Assembly: GCA_026196615.1 (NCBI GenBank)
Contig: JAPHSW010000032.1
Location: 1 to 64,000, forward strand
Reading direction: 5' to 3'
DNA from: Gammaproteobacteria bacterium
Lineage (GTDB): Bacteria > Pseudomonadota > Gammaproteobacteria > GRL18
DNA length: 64,000 bases
In this document: positions 23,964 through 33,231 of the stretch, in pieces
Position numbering within the stretch: position 1 is the stretch's first letter
Layout of the letters: every line of letters begins with the position of its first letter
Position numbers and translations under genes: made by a program
Notes under the pieces: generated by a model
What the model was told of the DNA's origin: nothing
What the model saw: only the letters and a program-made list of their open reading frames with translations
Database searches by the model: none

Positions 23964-25307
23964 ATGAAAATAAAAAAACAAATTATATCCAGAAAAGAAC
24001 ATTCAGTTTCCAGAGACTCAATTAGTGATAATGCACTAAAAGTACTCTATCGTCTTAAAGATGCAGGGTACCAGGCTTATCTTGTTGGTGGTGGTGTTAG
24101 AGATCTATTATTGGGGCAAAAGCCTAAAGATTTTGATGTGGCAACGGATGCACATCCTGATGAAATTAAAAGTTTGTTTAGAAATTGCCGTCTAATTGGG
24201 CGGCGTTTTCGTTTAGCACATATTCTTTATGGTCGTGATGTCATTGAGGTTGCTACATTTAGAGGGCCTCATGAAGGTAAAAGTCCAAGCCACGCAGATC
24301 AAAATAAAGAAGGCCGTATTATTAGAGACAATGTTTATGGCAGTCTCGAAGAAGATGCTCTGCGTCGGGATTTTTCCATTAATGCTCTCTACTACAATAT
24401 TCGTGATGATTCGATAGTTGATTTTACCGGAGGCATGAATGATTTGGATAATAAAATTATTCGCATGATTGGTGATGCAGATACGCGTTACCGCGAAGAT
24501 CCTGTGAGAATGCTAAGAGCTGTTCGTTTTGCTGCAAAGCTGAATTTTCAAATAGAAGGGAAAACCAGTGATTTGGTTTTTGATCTTGGCCGTCTCTTAG
24601 AAGATATTCCAGTTGCCAGACTTTTTGATGAAACTATTAAACTATTTCAGGGTGGTTATGGACTAAGGTGTTTTCAATTACTCAGAGAATACAATCTGTT
24701 TGAATTATTGTTTCCAATGACTGAGGCATCGATTAACAGCTCTGATCATGGCAGTAGAACTTTAACCATTATTGAACAGGCATTACGAAACACAGATGAA
24801 AGAATTGCTTCTGGTAAATCAGTTAATCCGGCCTTTTTTCTTGCGGTTTTGCTTTGGTATCCTATGCATGAATACAAAAGTCGTTTTGTTGAACGGGGTG
24901 AGCATGAAATGGAAGCGCTGCTTAGTGCAAGTAGGGAGGTTATTACCCGTCAACAGGCATATACTTCTATTCCCAAGCGATTTAGTTTAATGATGCGTGA
25001 AATTTGGCATATGCAACCCCAATTACAACATCCAACACGAAAGAGAGCGATACGTACACTCACCAATAAGCGCTTTCGTGCAGGCTATGATTTTCTATTG
25101 TTAAGAAATACCGTGGGTGAAACAGAATTAGCTTCACTGTGTGAATGGTGGACTGATATTCAGACTAAAAATAAAGCTGAGCAGGAACGAATGTGTGACC
25201 TGCTGGGAAAGAATCAGAAAAAGCCTAAAAGACGAAATAATCGACGTCGTGCAAAAAATAATAGTCAAAATGTAAAGAGTACAATGAGTTCGGTTAACAG
25301 TGAATGA
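23964..25307 (+). CDS. pcnB: Poly(A) polymerase I
   Basis: A 447-residue nucleotidyltransferase that adds 3' poly(A) tails to RNA and so promotes its decay. The catalytic head shows LVGGGVRDLLLG (residues 40-51) and DFDVATDA with the metal-binding Asp56 and Asp58, then RRFRLAHI and LRRDFSINALYY of the family, and VRMLRAVRFAAKL in the neck. The C-terminus is strongly basic (KKPKRRNNRRRAKNN), as in PcnB rather than CCA-adding enzymes. It overlaps folK by four bases, the classical pcnB-folK arrangement, continuing into the pantothenate genes. Confidence 0.94.
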   Translation: MKIKKQIISRKEHSVSRDSISDNALKVLYRLKDAGYQAYLVGGGVRDLLLGQKPKDFDVATDAHPDEIKSLFRNCRLIGRRFRLAHILYGRDVIEVATFRGPHEGKSPSHADQNKEGRIIRDNVYGSLEEDALRRDFSINALYYNIRDDSIVDFTGGMNDLDNKIIRMIGDADTRYREDPVRMLRAVRFAAKLNFQIEGKTSDLVFDLGRLLEDIPVARLFDETIKLFQGGYGLRCFQLLREYNLFELLFPMTEASINSSDHGSRTLTIIEQALRNTDERIASGKSVNPAFFLAVLLWYPMHEYKSRFVERGEHEMEALLSASREVITRQQAYTSIPKRFSLMMREIWHMQPQLQHPTRKRAIRTLTNKRFRAGYDFLLLRNTVGETELASLCEWWTDIQTKNKAEQERMCDLLGKNQKKPKRRNNRRRAKNNSQNVKSTMSSVNSE

Positions 25308-25804
25308 TATGCTATATCAGTTTGGGAAGTAACTTAGATTATCCTATTGTACAATTACAAACAGCTCTGGATGCCTTTAACTCTGATTCCAAAATAATTC
25401 TTTTGCATACGTCCGCTTTTTATCAAAGTAAGGCATTAACTTTATCGAATACTCCACCACAAAATGATTATATTAATGCTGTGGCTAAAGTGGGAACGAC
25501 ATTATCAGCTGAACAATTATTAAAAAAATTAAATGAGATTGAAGCATCACAAGGGCGTGAACGAAATGAAAAGTGGGGAGCCAGAACATTGGATTTAGAT
25601 ATTTTGCTCTATGGTCAGTTACAAATTCAGACTGAAAATTTAGTTATACCTCATTCTCAGATGAAATATAGAAATTTTGTTATTCATCCGCTTTTTGAAA
25701 TTGCTGGTGACATTAACATCCCAGGTTTGGGTGAGCTTAAATCTTTGTCTGAGAAAATGAATTGGGATGGCTTACATAAAATTGAAACTCCTTTGATTCG
25801 CTGA
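25304..25804 (+). CDS. folK: 6-hydroxymethyl-7,8-dihydropterin pyrophosphokinase
   Basis: A 166-residue HPPK, which transfers pyrophosphate from ATP to 6-hydroxymethyl-dihydropterin in folate synthesis. Hallmarks: YISLGSNL at the N-terminus, PPQNDYINAVAKVGT, the ATP motif GRERNEKWGARTLDLDILLYG and IPHSQMKYRNFVIHPL. Length is normal (E. coli 159). The ATGA overlap with pcnB and the 9-base gap to panB indicate one operon, pcnB-folK-panB-panC. Confidence 0.95.
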   Translation: MICYISLGSNLDYPIVQLQTALDAFNSDSKIILLHTSAFYQSKALTLSNTPPQNDYINAVAKVGTTLSAEQLLKKLNEIEASQGRERNEKWGARTLDLDILLYGQLQIQTENLVIPHSQMKYRNFVIHPLFEIAGDINIPGLGELKSLSEKMNWDGLHKIETPLIR

Positions 25805-25813
25805 AGGTTCTAC

Positions 25814-26611
25814 ATGAATAAGATAACAACGACAACACTCAAGAAAATGAAAGTAGCAGGTGAAAAATTTACCTGTCTAACTGCTTATGATGCCAGTTTT
25901 GCAATCGCCCAGGAAGAAGCAGGTGTTGAAGTAATTCTGGTGGGAGACTCTCTGGGGATGGTGGTGAAAGGACAAAATAGTACACTGTCTGTTTCCATGG
26001 ATGAAATGGTTTATCACACATCTAATGTTTCCAGGGTCTGCCAAAAATCCTTAATCATGTCAGACTTGCCTTTTGCTGCGGATATCACCAAAGAGCAGGC
26101 TTATAGTAATTCTGCACGCCTGATTGGTGAAGGTGGTGCACACATGGTCAAAATAGAAGGCGGTGTAACTATGTTGGAAACCATTGAGTTTCTTGCTCAA
26201 AGAGGAGTTGCGGTCTGTTCTCATCTGGGATTATTGCCTCAATCTGTTTATAAAATGGGAGGGTATCGAATTCAAGGACGCACGTCCCAAGAAGCTGAGC
26301 AAATTCTTAATGATGCCCTTGAGCTAGAAAAGGCTGGCGCTGATATTATATTACTGGAATGTGTGCCCACTGAATTGGCGTCACGTATTACTAATAGTGT
26401 CAATATACCGGTTATTGGTATTGGTGCTGGAGCAGATTGTGATGCACAGGTTTTAGTTTGTTATGATATGTTAGGTTTGACAAATGGAACCCCAGCTCGT
26501 TTTGTAAAAAATTTCTTAGCAGAAACTCATTCCATACAAGATGCTTTTAAAACCTATGTAGAGCAGGTAAAAAATAGTCAATTTCCTGCTGATGAACACA
26601 CCTTTAACTAA
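25814..26611 (+). CDS. panB: 3-methyl-2-oxobutanoate hydroxymethyltransferase
   Basis: A 265-residue barrel enzyme making ketopantoate from alpha-ketoisovalerate and methylenetetrahydrofolate, the first step of pantothenate synthesis. Motifs include CLTAYDASFA, VILVGDSLGMVVKGQ with the magnesium-binding Asp, GGAHMVKIEGG, SHLGLLPQSV and GIGAGADCDAQVLVCYDMLGL. AAGGTT lies 8 bases before the ATG. Lies within the pcnB-folK-panB-panC run, 14 bases before panC. Confidence 0.96.
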   Translation: MNKITTTTLKKMKVAGEKFTCLTAYDASFAIAQEEAGVEVILVGDSLGMVVKGQNSTLSVSMDEMVYHTSNVSRVCQKSLIMSDLPFAADITKEQAYSNSARLIGEGGAHMVKIEGGVTMLETIEFLAQRGVAVCSHLGLLPQSVYKMGGYRIQGRTSQEAEQILNDALELEKAGADIILLECVPTELASRITNSVNIPVIGIGAGADCDAQVLVCYDMLGLTNGTPARFVKNFLAETHSIQDAFKTYVEQVKNSQFPADEHTFN

Positions 26612-26625
26612 ATACGACTGTTTTA

Positions 26626-27498
26626 ATGCAAATTATACACACTATCTCTGAGATAAGAGAACGGGTCGCTGCTTATAAACAGGCAGGAAAAACGATTGGT
26701 TTTGTGCCAACGATGGGAAATTTGCATCAGGGGCATATACAACTGGTTCGCATGGCATTATCGTGTTCAGATATTGTTATTTGCAGTATTTTTGTCAATC
26801 CCCTGCAATTTGGTGAAGGTGAAGATTTTGAGCAGTACCCCAGAACTCTGGATGCTGATGCTGAACAATTAGAACAAATTGGATGTGATATTGTTTTTGC
26901 ACCGAGTGTGGATGAGATGTATCCAGATTTATTTGGAGGAGGGTGCGATCAAAGCCAGGTTTTTGTCCCTGATATCAGTAATATTCTTGAAGGAGCTGCA
27001 CGGCCAGGACATTTTATAGGGGTTGCAACAATTGTTGCTAAGCTTTTTAATATGGTGCTGCCTGATAAAGCTGTTTTTGGTGAAAAAGATTATCAACAGC
27101 TACAGGTGATTAAACGTTTTGTTGAAGAGTTGTGCTTTCCTGTTGAAATTTTATCACATCCAATTGTCCGGGAGAGTAATGGTTTAGCCATGAGTTCTCG
27201 AAATGGTTATTTGAGTGAAGAACAGAGACAACAAGCTTCAGCCCTATATAAAACCTTATGTAGCCTCAAAAAGCAGATTACCAATCACTCTCATAGTGAT
27301 AATGAGCTGGAATTTTTTGCCCAAATTGAGCAAGAATCAATAAGACAACTTAATGCTCAGGGGTTTAAAACCGATTATTTGACTATTCGAAACTCCGATT
27401 TATCTATACCAACAAAAAATAATAAACATCTGGTTATTTTAGTAACGGCCTACCTTGGTAGTACACGCCTACTGGATAATATACAAATCTCCCTTTAA
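26626..27498 (+). CDS. panC: Pantothenate synthetase
   Basis: A 290-residue enzyme of the HIGH-motif nucleotidylyltransferase family that joins pantoate and beta-alanine with ATP. The substrate motif FVPTMGNLHQGHIQLV contains the HxGH signature; FVNPLQFGEGEDFEQYPRT, GHFIGVATIVAKLFN, FGEKDYQQLQVIK and SSRNGYLSEEQRQ complete the family pattern. Length is close to E. coli (283). It follows panB by 14 bases; panD, the source of beta-alanine, follows after a 304-base gap rather than directly. Confidence 0.96.
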   Translation: MQIIHTISEIRERVAAYKQAGKTIGFVPTMGNLHQGHIQLVRMALSCSDIVICSIFVNPLQFGEGEDFEQYPRTLDADAEQLEQIGCDIVFAPSVDEMYPDLFGGGCDQSQVFVPDISNILEGAARPGHFIGVATIVAKLFNMVLPDKAVFGEKDYQQLQVIKRFVEELCFPVEILSHPIVRESNGLAMSSRNGYLSEEQRQQASALYKTLCSLKKQITNHSHSDNELEFFAQIEQESIRQLNAQGFKTDYLTIRNSDLSIPTKNNKHLVILVTAYLGSTRLLDNIQISL

Positions 27499-27802
27499 TA
27501 CATAATTTTGACATCTTCAATAGTTGAACAAAAGCATGATAAAATCTTTAGGACTTGCTCAGAAAAATGATATAGAAATGGCAGTTTGGTTTTATTTTGA
27601 CAAAAGTTAAATATGAGTTAACGTATAATTTTGCAAAAAGAGGGTTTCATGATAAAATGTCCGGCCATTTTTAAAGAAATTACGACTCTTTACTTTTAGA
27701 AAGAGGTGTGATGGAAGTGAAAAGTGGGCAAATTCCAGCAAAAGTTTATCTTTAAGCTGATTGTAAATATCGATGACTATATAATGATGGCCAGGAAATC
27801 AA
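27499..27802 (+). promoter_or_regulatory. panC-panD leader region with two tiny open frames
   Basis: This 304-base region has TTGACA at 27597-27602 and TATAAT at 27624-27629, but 21 bases apart, so the promoter is uncertain. Two mini-frames follow, each with a ribosome-binding-like purine stretch: 27649-27699 (16 codons, MIKCPAIFKEITTLYF, after AGAGGG) and 27711-27755 (14 codons, MEVKSGQIPAKVYL, after GAGGTGTG). They could be leader peptides or chance. panD starts at 27803 after AGGAAATCAA. Confidence 0.3.
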
Positions 27803-28186
27803 ATGCAGTGTTCAATGCTTAAATGCAAATTACACCGAGTCACTGTGACTCACTCAGAGCTCGAATACGAAGGTTCTTGTGCCATTGATACTGATTTGAT
27901 GGAAGCTGCTGGTATTCTTGAATATGAGCAAATAGAAATTTATAACATCACCAATGGTGAACGTTTTTCAACCTATGCCATTAAAGCAGAGGCTGGTTCC
28001 AATATTATTTCTGTCAATGGTGCAGCAGCTCATAAAGCGAATCCAAATGATATGATTATTATTGCGGCTTATGCCAGCTTAAATGAAGAAGAACTAAAAA
28101 CCTATAAACCCAAGCTGGTTTATGTTGATAGTCAAAATAATATCACTCATACTAATAATCAAATTCCTGTTCAAGCCGTTAGTTAA
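27803..28186 (+). CDS. panD: Aspartate 1-decarboxylase (pyruvoyl-dependent)
   Basis: A 127-residue proenzyme that self-cleaves to form a pyruvoyl cofactor and makes beta-alanine from aspartate. The cleavage site Gly24-Ser25 in YEGSCAID is intact, and [22 protein letters not shown] and [14 protein letters not shown] match the family. Its product is the second substrate of PanC, encoded just upstream. AGGAAATCAA gives a ribosome-binding site for the ATG at 27803. No panM/panZ maturation factor is seen in the window. Confidence 0.96.
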   Translation: MQCSMLKCKLHRVTVTHSELEYEGSCAIDTDLMEAAGILEYEQIEIYNITNGERFSTYAIKAEAGSNIISVNGAAAHKANPNDMIIIAAYASLNEEELKTYKPKLVYVDSQNNITHTNNQIPVQAVS

Positions 28187-28434
28187 GTTTTGTTGTGTTT
28201 TTAAGTTTATGTTAGGGTATACCAAAATATAAAATTAAAAACATATCAATATCAATGAAAATTCCCTTCATCACTAGAAAATAACAAGAATAGTTCTATA
28301 CTATATATCTACTTTATATAGAATTTTAAATTATTTATTGCCGTTACGATAATTTATGGTTCTCATAACAACAGTTAATAAATTCAAATTTTATCTGAAG
28401 GCTAGTCCTTCTTTAATTCTATTATGGAGATATC
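28187..28434. other. Intergenic region upstream of gnd
   Basis: A 248-base, strongly AT-rich gap. Near its end GAAGG and CCTTC (about 28397-28411) form a five-pair hairpin around CTAGT, about 25 bases before the gnd ATG; TATGGAGATATC supplies the ribosome-binding sequence. I see no near-consensus promoter. Confidence 0.4.
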
Positions 28435-29862
28435 ATGGAAAAGGCTGATATTGGCTTAATTGGTTTGGCCGTCATGGGGCAAAACCTTGCTCTGAATATC
28501 AATGATCATGGCTTTAAACTTTCTGTATTCAATCGCACAACCAGTAAGGTTGATGATTTTATAAATGGCTCTGCCCGTGGAACCAATATTATTGGCACTC
28601 ATTCAATTGAAGAATTTGTGAATACGCTGGAATCTCCCCGTCGAATTTTGCTTATGGTAAAAGCTGGAGAAGTTGTCGATCATTTTATTGATCTCTTACT
28701 TCCACATTTATCAACGGGTGATATTATCATGGATGGTGGTAATTCACTGTATACTGATACCACAAGACGGGTTAGAACACTTGAAGAAGAAGGTATTATT
28801 TATCTGGGAACAGGAATTTCTGGAGGAGAAGAAGGTGCGAGAAATGGCCCTTCTATTATGCCTGGAGGTAACAAAAAAGGTTGGCATCATGTTAAAAATA
28901 TTTTACAGACTATTACTGCTAAAGTTGATGGTGAACCATGTTGTGCCTGGATTGGTGAAGAAGGAGCTGGTCATTATGTAAAGATGGTGCATAACGGGAT
29001 TGAATATGGTGATATGCAGTTGATCTGTGAAGCCTATCAGTTTTTACGTGAAGGTCTATCTTTAAGTGTTGATGAAATTGCAGATATTTTTTCTCAATGG
29101 AATGAAGGTGAGCTTAATTCTTATCTGATTGAAATTACAAGCCATATTTTAAGAGTTAAAGATTCTGATGGAGAGCCTCTGGTTGATAAAATATTGGATA
29201 CAGCTGGTCAAAAAGGTACGGGAAAATGGACTGCTATCAATTCATTAGAATTAGGCATTCCTCTGACATTAATTGGTGAGGCGGTATTTGCTCGTTTTTT
29301 ATCTGCTTTAAAATCAGAGCGTGTTAAAGCATCGAAAGTACTGTCTGGTCCAGATATAAAGTTTGATTACTCAGCAGAGGATAAAGAAAAATATATCTCA
29401 GCAGTTAAAGATGCACTTTACGCATCAAAGATAATCTCTTATACACAGGGCTATATGTTGATGAGAGAAGCTGCAAATGAATATCAATGGAATCTAAATT
29501 ATGGTGGTATTGCATTGATGTGGCGTGGTGGTTGTATTATTCGTAGCCGATTCCTTGATAGTATTAAGCATGCTTATAGCCAAAATCCCGAGTTGGAAAG
29601 TTTATTATTAGATGATTTTTTTCAACAAGCTATAGAGTCAACACAAATGGGCTGGCGTAAAACGATTTCTCGAGCGGTTGAGTCAGGAATTCCAGTTCCA
29701 GGATTTGCTGCAGCGCTTACTTTTTATGATGGTTATAGAATGGCATCTGTCCCAGCTAATTTATTGCAAGCACAGCGTGATTATTTTGGCGCACATACTT
29801 TTGAACGCGTTGATCAGCCTCGCGGTCAGTTTTACCACCATGAATGGAATACTGAGGACTGA
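28435..29862 (+). CDS. gnd: 6-phosphogluconate dehydrogenase (decarboxylating)
   Basis: A 475-residue enzyme converting 6-phosphogluconate to ribulose-5-phosphate with reduction of NADP. The N-terminal Rossmann motif is [16 protein letters not shown] with FNRTTSKVD; the active-site signatures [16 protein letters not shown] and [15 protein letters not shown] contain the catalytic Lys and the substrate-binding residues, and [20 protein letters not shown] lies in the C-terminal helical domain. The length is the long decarboxylating form of E. coli and eukaryotes. It is followed after two bases by zwf, giving an oxidative pentose phosphate operon; pgl is not in the window. Confidence 0.97.
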   Translation: MEKADIGLIGLAVMGQNLALNINDHGFKLSVFNRTTSKVDDFINGSARGTNIIGTHSIEEFVNTLESPRRILLMVKAGEVVDHFIDLLLPHLSTGDIIMDGGNSLYTDTTRRVRTLEEEGIIYLGTGISGGEEGARNGPSIMPGGNKKGWHHVKNILQTITAKVDGEPCCAWIGEEGAGHYVKMVHNGIEYGDMQLICEAYQFLREGLSLSVDEIADIFSQWNEGELNSYLIEITSHILRVKDSDGEPLVDKILDTAGQKGTGKWTAINSLELGIPLTLIGEAVFARFLSALKSERVKASKVLSGPDIKFDYSAEDKEKYISAVKDALYASKIISYTQGYMLMREAANEYQWNLNYGGIALMWRGGCIIRSRFLDSIKHAYSQNPELESLLLDDFFQQAIESTQMGWRKTISRAVESGIPVPGFAAALTFYDGYRMASVPANLLQAQRDYFGAHTFERVDQPRGQFYHHEWNTED

Positions 29863-29864
29863 GA

Positions 29865-31361
29865 ATGACTCAAATTAATGAACCTTGTACCGTAATTATT
29901 TTTGGTGTGACAGGTCACCTAAGCAAAAATAAATTATTACCTGCGCTTTACCATCTGGAAGAAGCAAATCGTTTACCTGAAGAAGTGACGATTATTGGTT
30001 TTGGTCGACGCGATTGGACAGATGAACAGTGGGCTGATGAAGTTAAAAGTGAAATTAATGCGCGAGCGCGTGGTGGAATTGATGATGAAGTGTTTAAACG
30101 TTTTACCCAACGATTGCATTTTCAAGAGGGTGATCTAAAAGATGAAACTTCGTTTGAAGCTTTAAAAAAACGATTAGATGATGTTGAGATTTTTCCAACC
30201 AATCATATTTTCTATTTGGCGATACGACCTCAGGATTATAACTTCGTGACTAAAAATTTAGTTGCCAGTAAATTGAATGAAGAACACAATGGTTATAGTC
30301 GTTTAGTTATAGAGAAACCTTTTGGCCATGATCTGGAAAGTTCAGAGGTGCTTAACACGCAACTGCATAAAAATTTTCGTGAAGAACAACTTTATCGTAT
30401 TGATCATTATCTTGGTAAAGATACCGTTCAGAATATTCTTGTCTTTCGTTTTGCAAATTTACTTCTTGAGCCATTATGGAATCGAAACTATATTGATCAT
30501 GTACAAATTACTCATGCCGAAACGGCAGGGGTAGGTGGTCGTTCACATTACTATGATTCAGCTGGTGCCCTGAGAGATATGATTCAAAGTCATTTATTGC
30601 AAATGTTAGCCCTTGTTGCTATGGAGCCTCCTGCTCATCTGGATGCGAATGCTCTGCGTGATGAAAAAGTAAAAGCGCTACGTTCTATTCGTCCTATTAG
30701 TCGAAATTCAGTTAACATGCATGCTTTTCGTGCTCAATACTCGACGGGTACCGTTGATGGTGAATCTGTTCTCGGTTATATGGATGAAGATGATATTGCC
30801 CCGGGTAGTACGACAGAAACATTTGCTGCAATGAAACTTTATGTGGATAACTGGCGTTGGAAAGGCGTACCCTTTTATTTGCGTACTGGTAAACGAATGA
30901 AAGAGAATAACTTTTTAGTCAGTATTCGTTTTAAACGTCCACCACAGCAATTATTTAAAGATACTGCATTGAAACAGATGGAACCAAATTGGATACTTTT
31001 GAATATCCAGCCTGAAGAATGTTTAAGAATTGAAATGCAGGTGAAAAAATCAGGACTTGAATTAGAAACGAATATTACTCAATTAGAAGCCTGCTCCTGT
31101 GATAATAAAGAACAAATTGATGCCTATGAGGCTTTGTTACTAGAAGTTATGGAAGGCGATCAATCTCAATTTTTGCGTTTTGATGAAGTATCATGGGCAT
31201 GGAAAATTGTTGATCCTGTTTTACGTTCATGGATGGAAGAACAGGATTATATTCATACTTATCCTGCTGGCTCATGGGGGCCTGATGTTTCGTCCAGATT
31301 GTTTGATAGTAATGACCAGTTCTGGCGGAATAAATTGGATGCTAAAAACTGTGAATTATAA
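29865..31361 (+). CDS. zwf: Glucose-6-phosphate 1-dehydrogenase
   Basis: A 498-residue enzyme oxidising glucose-6-phosphate to 6-phosphogluconolactone. The N-terminal [18 protein letters not shown] is the dinucleotide motif (the usual GxxGDLxxR appears here as [10 protein letters not shown]), and [13 protein letters not shown] near residue 178 is the substrate-binding and catalytic signature. [11 protein letters not shown] and FYLRTGKRM are also conserved. It directly follows gnd and should be co-translated. The change of the usual Asp-Leu to His-Leu in the cofactor motif is a small oddity that may affect NAD/NADP preference. Confidence 0.96.
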   Translation: MTQINEPCTVIIFGVTGHLSKNKLLPALYHLEEANRLPEEVTIIGFGRRDWTDEQWADEVKSEINARARGGIDDEVFKRFTQRLHFQEGDLKDETSFEALKKRLDDVEIFPTNHIFYLAIRPQDYNFVTKNLVASKLNEEHNGYSRLVIEKPFGHDLESSEVLNTQLHKNFREEQLYRIDHYLGKDTVQNILVFRFANLLLEPLWNRNYIDHVQITHAETAGVGGRSHYYDSAGALRDMIQSHLLQMLALVAMEPPAHLDANALRDEKVKALRSIRPISRNSVNMHAFRAQYSTGTVDGESVLGYMDEDDIAPGSTTETFAAMKLYVDNWRWKGVPFYLRTGKRMKENNFLVSIRFKRPPQQLFKDTALKQMEPNWILLNIQPEECLRIEMQVKKSGLELETNITQLEACSCDNKEQIDAYEALLLEVMEGDQSQFLRFDEVSWAWKIVDPVLRSWMEEQDYIHTYPAGSWGPDVSSRLFDSNDQFWRNKLDAKNCEL

Positions 31362-31528
31362 ACTTGTCTTTGAATACATATTATTTATTCAGTAATAGAC
31401 TTTATAGTTGTTTCTTTTTCACCCTTTAGTAAATGTAATATGGGTGAGAGGGGATGGTTGTGGTCGTCTTTTCAAGGACTAAAGTACAGCATTGATGTAT
31501 TTGAAACGTCTCGAAAAAATTGACCACA

Positions 31529-31544
31529 CTTTGCATTTGCAAAG
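31529..31544. other. Small palindrome between zwf and glgA
   Basis: CTTTGCA and TGCAAAG form a 7-base-pair inverted repeat with a two-base centre in the convergent gap between zwf and glgA. There is no T-run, so a protein-binding site is as likely as a terminator. Confidence 0.3.
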
Positions 31545-31583
31545 TCTCTGATTTCACTTTGGTAAAATATTTTTATCTATTTC

Positions 31584-33182
31584 TTATAATGCCACTGGTG
31601 CATGTTTCTTATATTTATTTCTATCCTTTATTGCTTGACCGTATAGTTTTAGATATTTTTTAGCACTTTCTTTCCATGAATACTCCTGTTTCATACCTGT
31701 TATCATGAGTTTTTTCCAGACGTCTTTATTTTGGTACAAAAGTGATGACAGAGTAATTGCATCAACGATAGTTGAACCTTTTGACTCATGAAAGACTATT
31801 CCTGTTGCTGTATGATTGTTTAAATTTTTTTTAGATGCATGAATAACAGTGTCACCCAGGCCTCCAGTTTCTCTGACAATAGGAACTGTTCCATAACGTA
31901 AACTATAAAGCTGATTAAGACCACAGGGTTCAAAGCGTGAAGGCATTAAAAAGGCATCGACACCTGCTTCAATTAAATGGGATAGAGATTCATCATATCC
32001 AAGTTGAATTTGAATCTTTTCAGGGTAGTTATTCACCCATTGTCTTAATCTGGATTCCAACTCAAGATCACCGGAACCAAGAACAACGATCTGTACAGGG
32101 AGTTCTAAAATTTCTTCCATATGTTCTAATACAAGATCAATACCTTTTTGATAAACAAGACGGGCAACAATTCCAAGTAATATGGTGTTTTTCTTTTTGG
32201 GTAAGTTAAAATGTTTCTGCACCGCGCTTTTATTTTTTTGTTTGTTGTCCAAAGTTTTTATGGAATAATTTTTTGTGATCATAGTATCTTTTGCTGGATT
32301 CCATTCTTTCATATCAATTCCATTTAATATGCCGGAAAGTCTCTCACTACGATAGGATAATAAACCAGATAAACCATACCCAAATTCTTCATGTTGTATT
32401 TCTTCAGCATATGATGGACTAACTGTATTAACTCGATCGGAAAAAACAAGCCCTCCTTTGATAAAAGAGAAGTCATCATGAAATTCTAACTCATGGTGGT
32501 TCCAAAGATGCTTGGGTAATTCTAATGCATCAAATCGATCCTTTGAATAGACCCCCATATGAGCCATATTATGAATGGTGAATACAGTAGCAGGTCTCAT
32601 ATTTTTTTTGCTTAAATGCTCGTCCTCAAGTAAAGCACCGATTAAACCAGCTTGCCAGTCATTACCATGAACTATATCAGGCTGCCATTCAAGGCCAATA
32701 CGTCCCATGGCTATTTCAACTGCAACGTAGTTTAATAGAGCAAAACGAAAATCATTATCATCCCACTCTCTATTATTATCATCAAAATAAGGGGTTCCAG
32801 GACGATTATAAATCTCAGATTCAACCATCCAGACTTTCACTTTGCTTTCCGGTAATAGAGTTTCAATAATTGAAACGGAATTTTTTTTGCCTTCAATTAT
32901 CGGTAGACCAAGGTGTCCAGGAAATCCTTTTAATGGTAAATTAATTTTAGCAATGTGTTTTATTGTCCCTGCTTTTTGAACAGCAAAAGGATAAGCAGGA
33001 ATAAGTACAATAATGTCTTGATATAAGTTTTTAAGTGCTTTGGGTAGACTATTAGAAACATCACCAAGACCACCTGTTTTTGCAAAAGGATGAAGTTCAC
33101 TGCTGACAAAGAGAATTTTATATTTTGGATTTTTTTGAGGTGTTTTAGTCTTTTTTGAATTCATCTTTTTGGTACCAATCAT
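31584..33182 (-). CDS. glgA: Glycogen synthase (ADP-glucose-dependent)
   Basis: A 532-residue GT5 glycosyltransferase that extends alpha-1,4-glucan from ADP-glucose. The N-terminal motif FAKTGGLGDVSNSLPKAL contains the KTGGL substrate-binding signature; HGNDWQAGLIGALL, TIHNMAHMG, NTVSPSYAEEI, RLVYQKGID and the C-terminal SRFEPCGLNQLYSLRYGT with the EPCGL motif are all present. The N-terminus has a basic extension of about 20 residues before KILFVSSELHPFAK. glgB lies 49 bases upstream in the same direction, so the two form an operon; glgC diverges. Confidence 0.96.
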   Translation of the reverse strand: MIGTKKMNSKKTKTPQKNPKYKILFVSSELHPFAKTGGLGDVSNSLPKALKNLYQDIIVLIPAYPFAVQKAGTIKHIAKINLPLKGFPGHLGLPIIEGKKNSVSIIETLLPESKVKVWMVESEIYNRPGTPYFDDNNREWDDNDFRFALLNYVAVEIAMGRIGLEWQPDIVHGNDWQAGLIGALLEDEHLSKKNMRPATVFTIHNMAHMGVYSKDRFDALELPKHLWNHHELEFHDDFSFIKGGLVFSDRVNTVSPSYAEEIQHEEFGYGLSGLLSYRSERLSGILNGIDMKEWNPAKDTMITKNYSIKTLDNKQKNKSAVQKHFNLPKKKNTILLGIVARLVYQKGIDLVLEHMEEILELPVQIVVLGSGDLELESRLRQWVNNYPEKIQIQLGYDESLSHLIEAGVDAFLMPSRFEPCGLNQLYSLRYGTVPIVRETGGLGDTVIHASKKNLNNHTATGIVFHESKGSTIVDAITLSSLLYQNKDVWKKLMITGMKQEYSWKESAKKYLKLYGQAIKDRNKYKKHAPVAL

Positions 33183-33231
33183 TTAATACAATACTTTAAA
33201 ACAAGTGTTATAGCTCAATAAATTATTTTTA

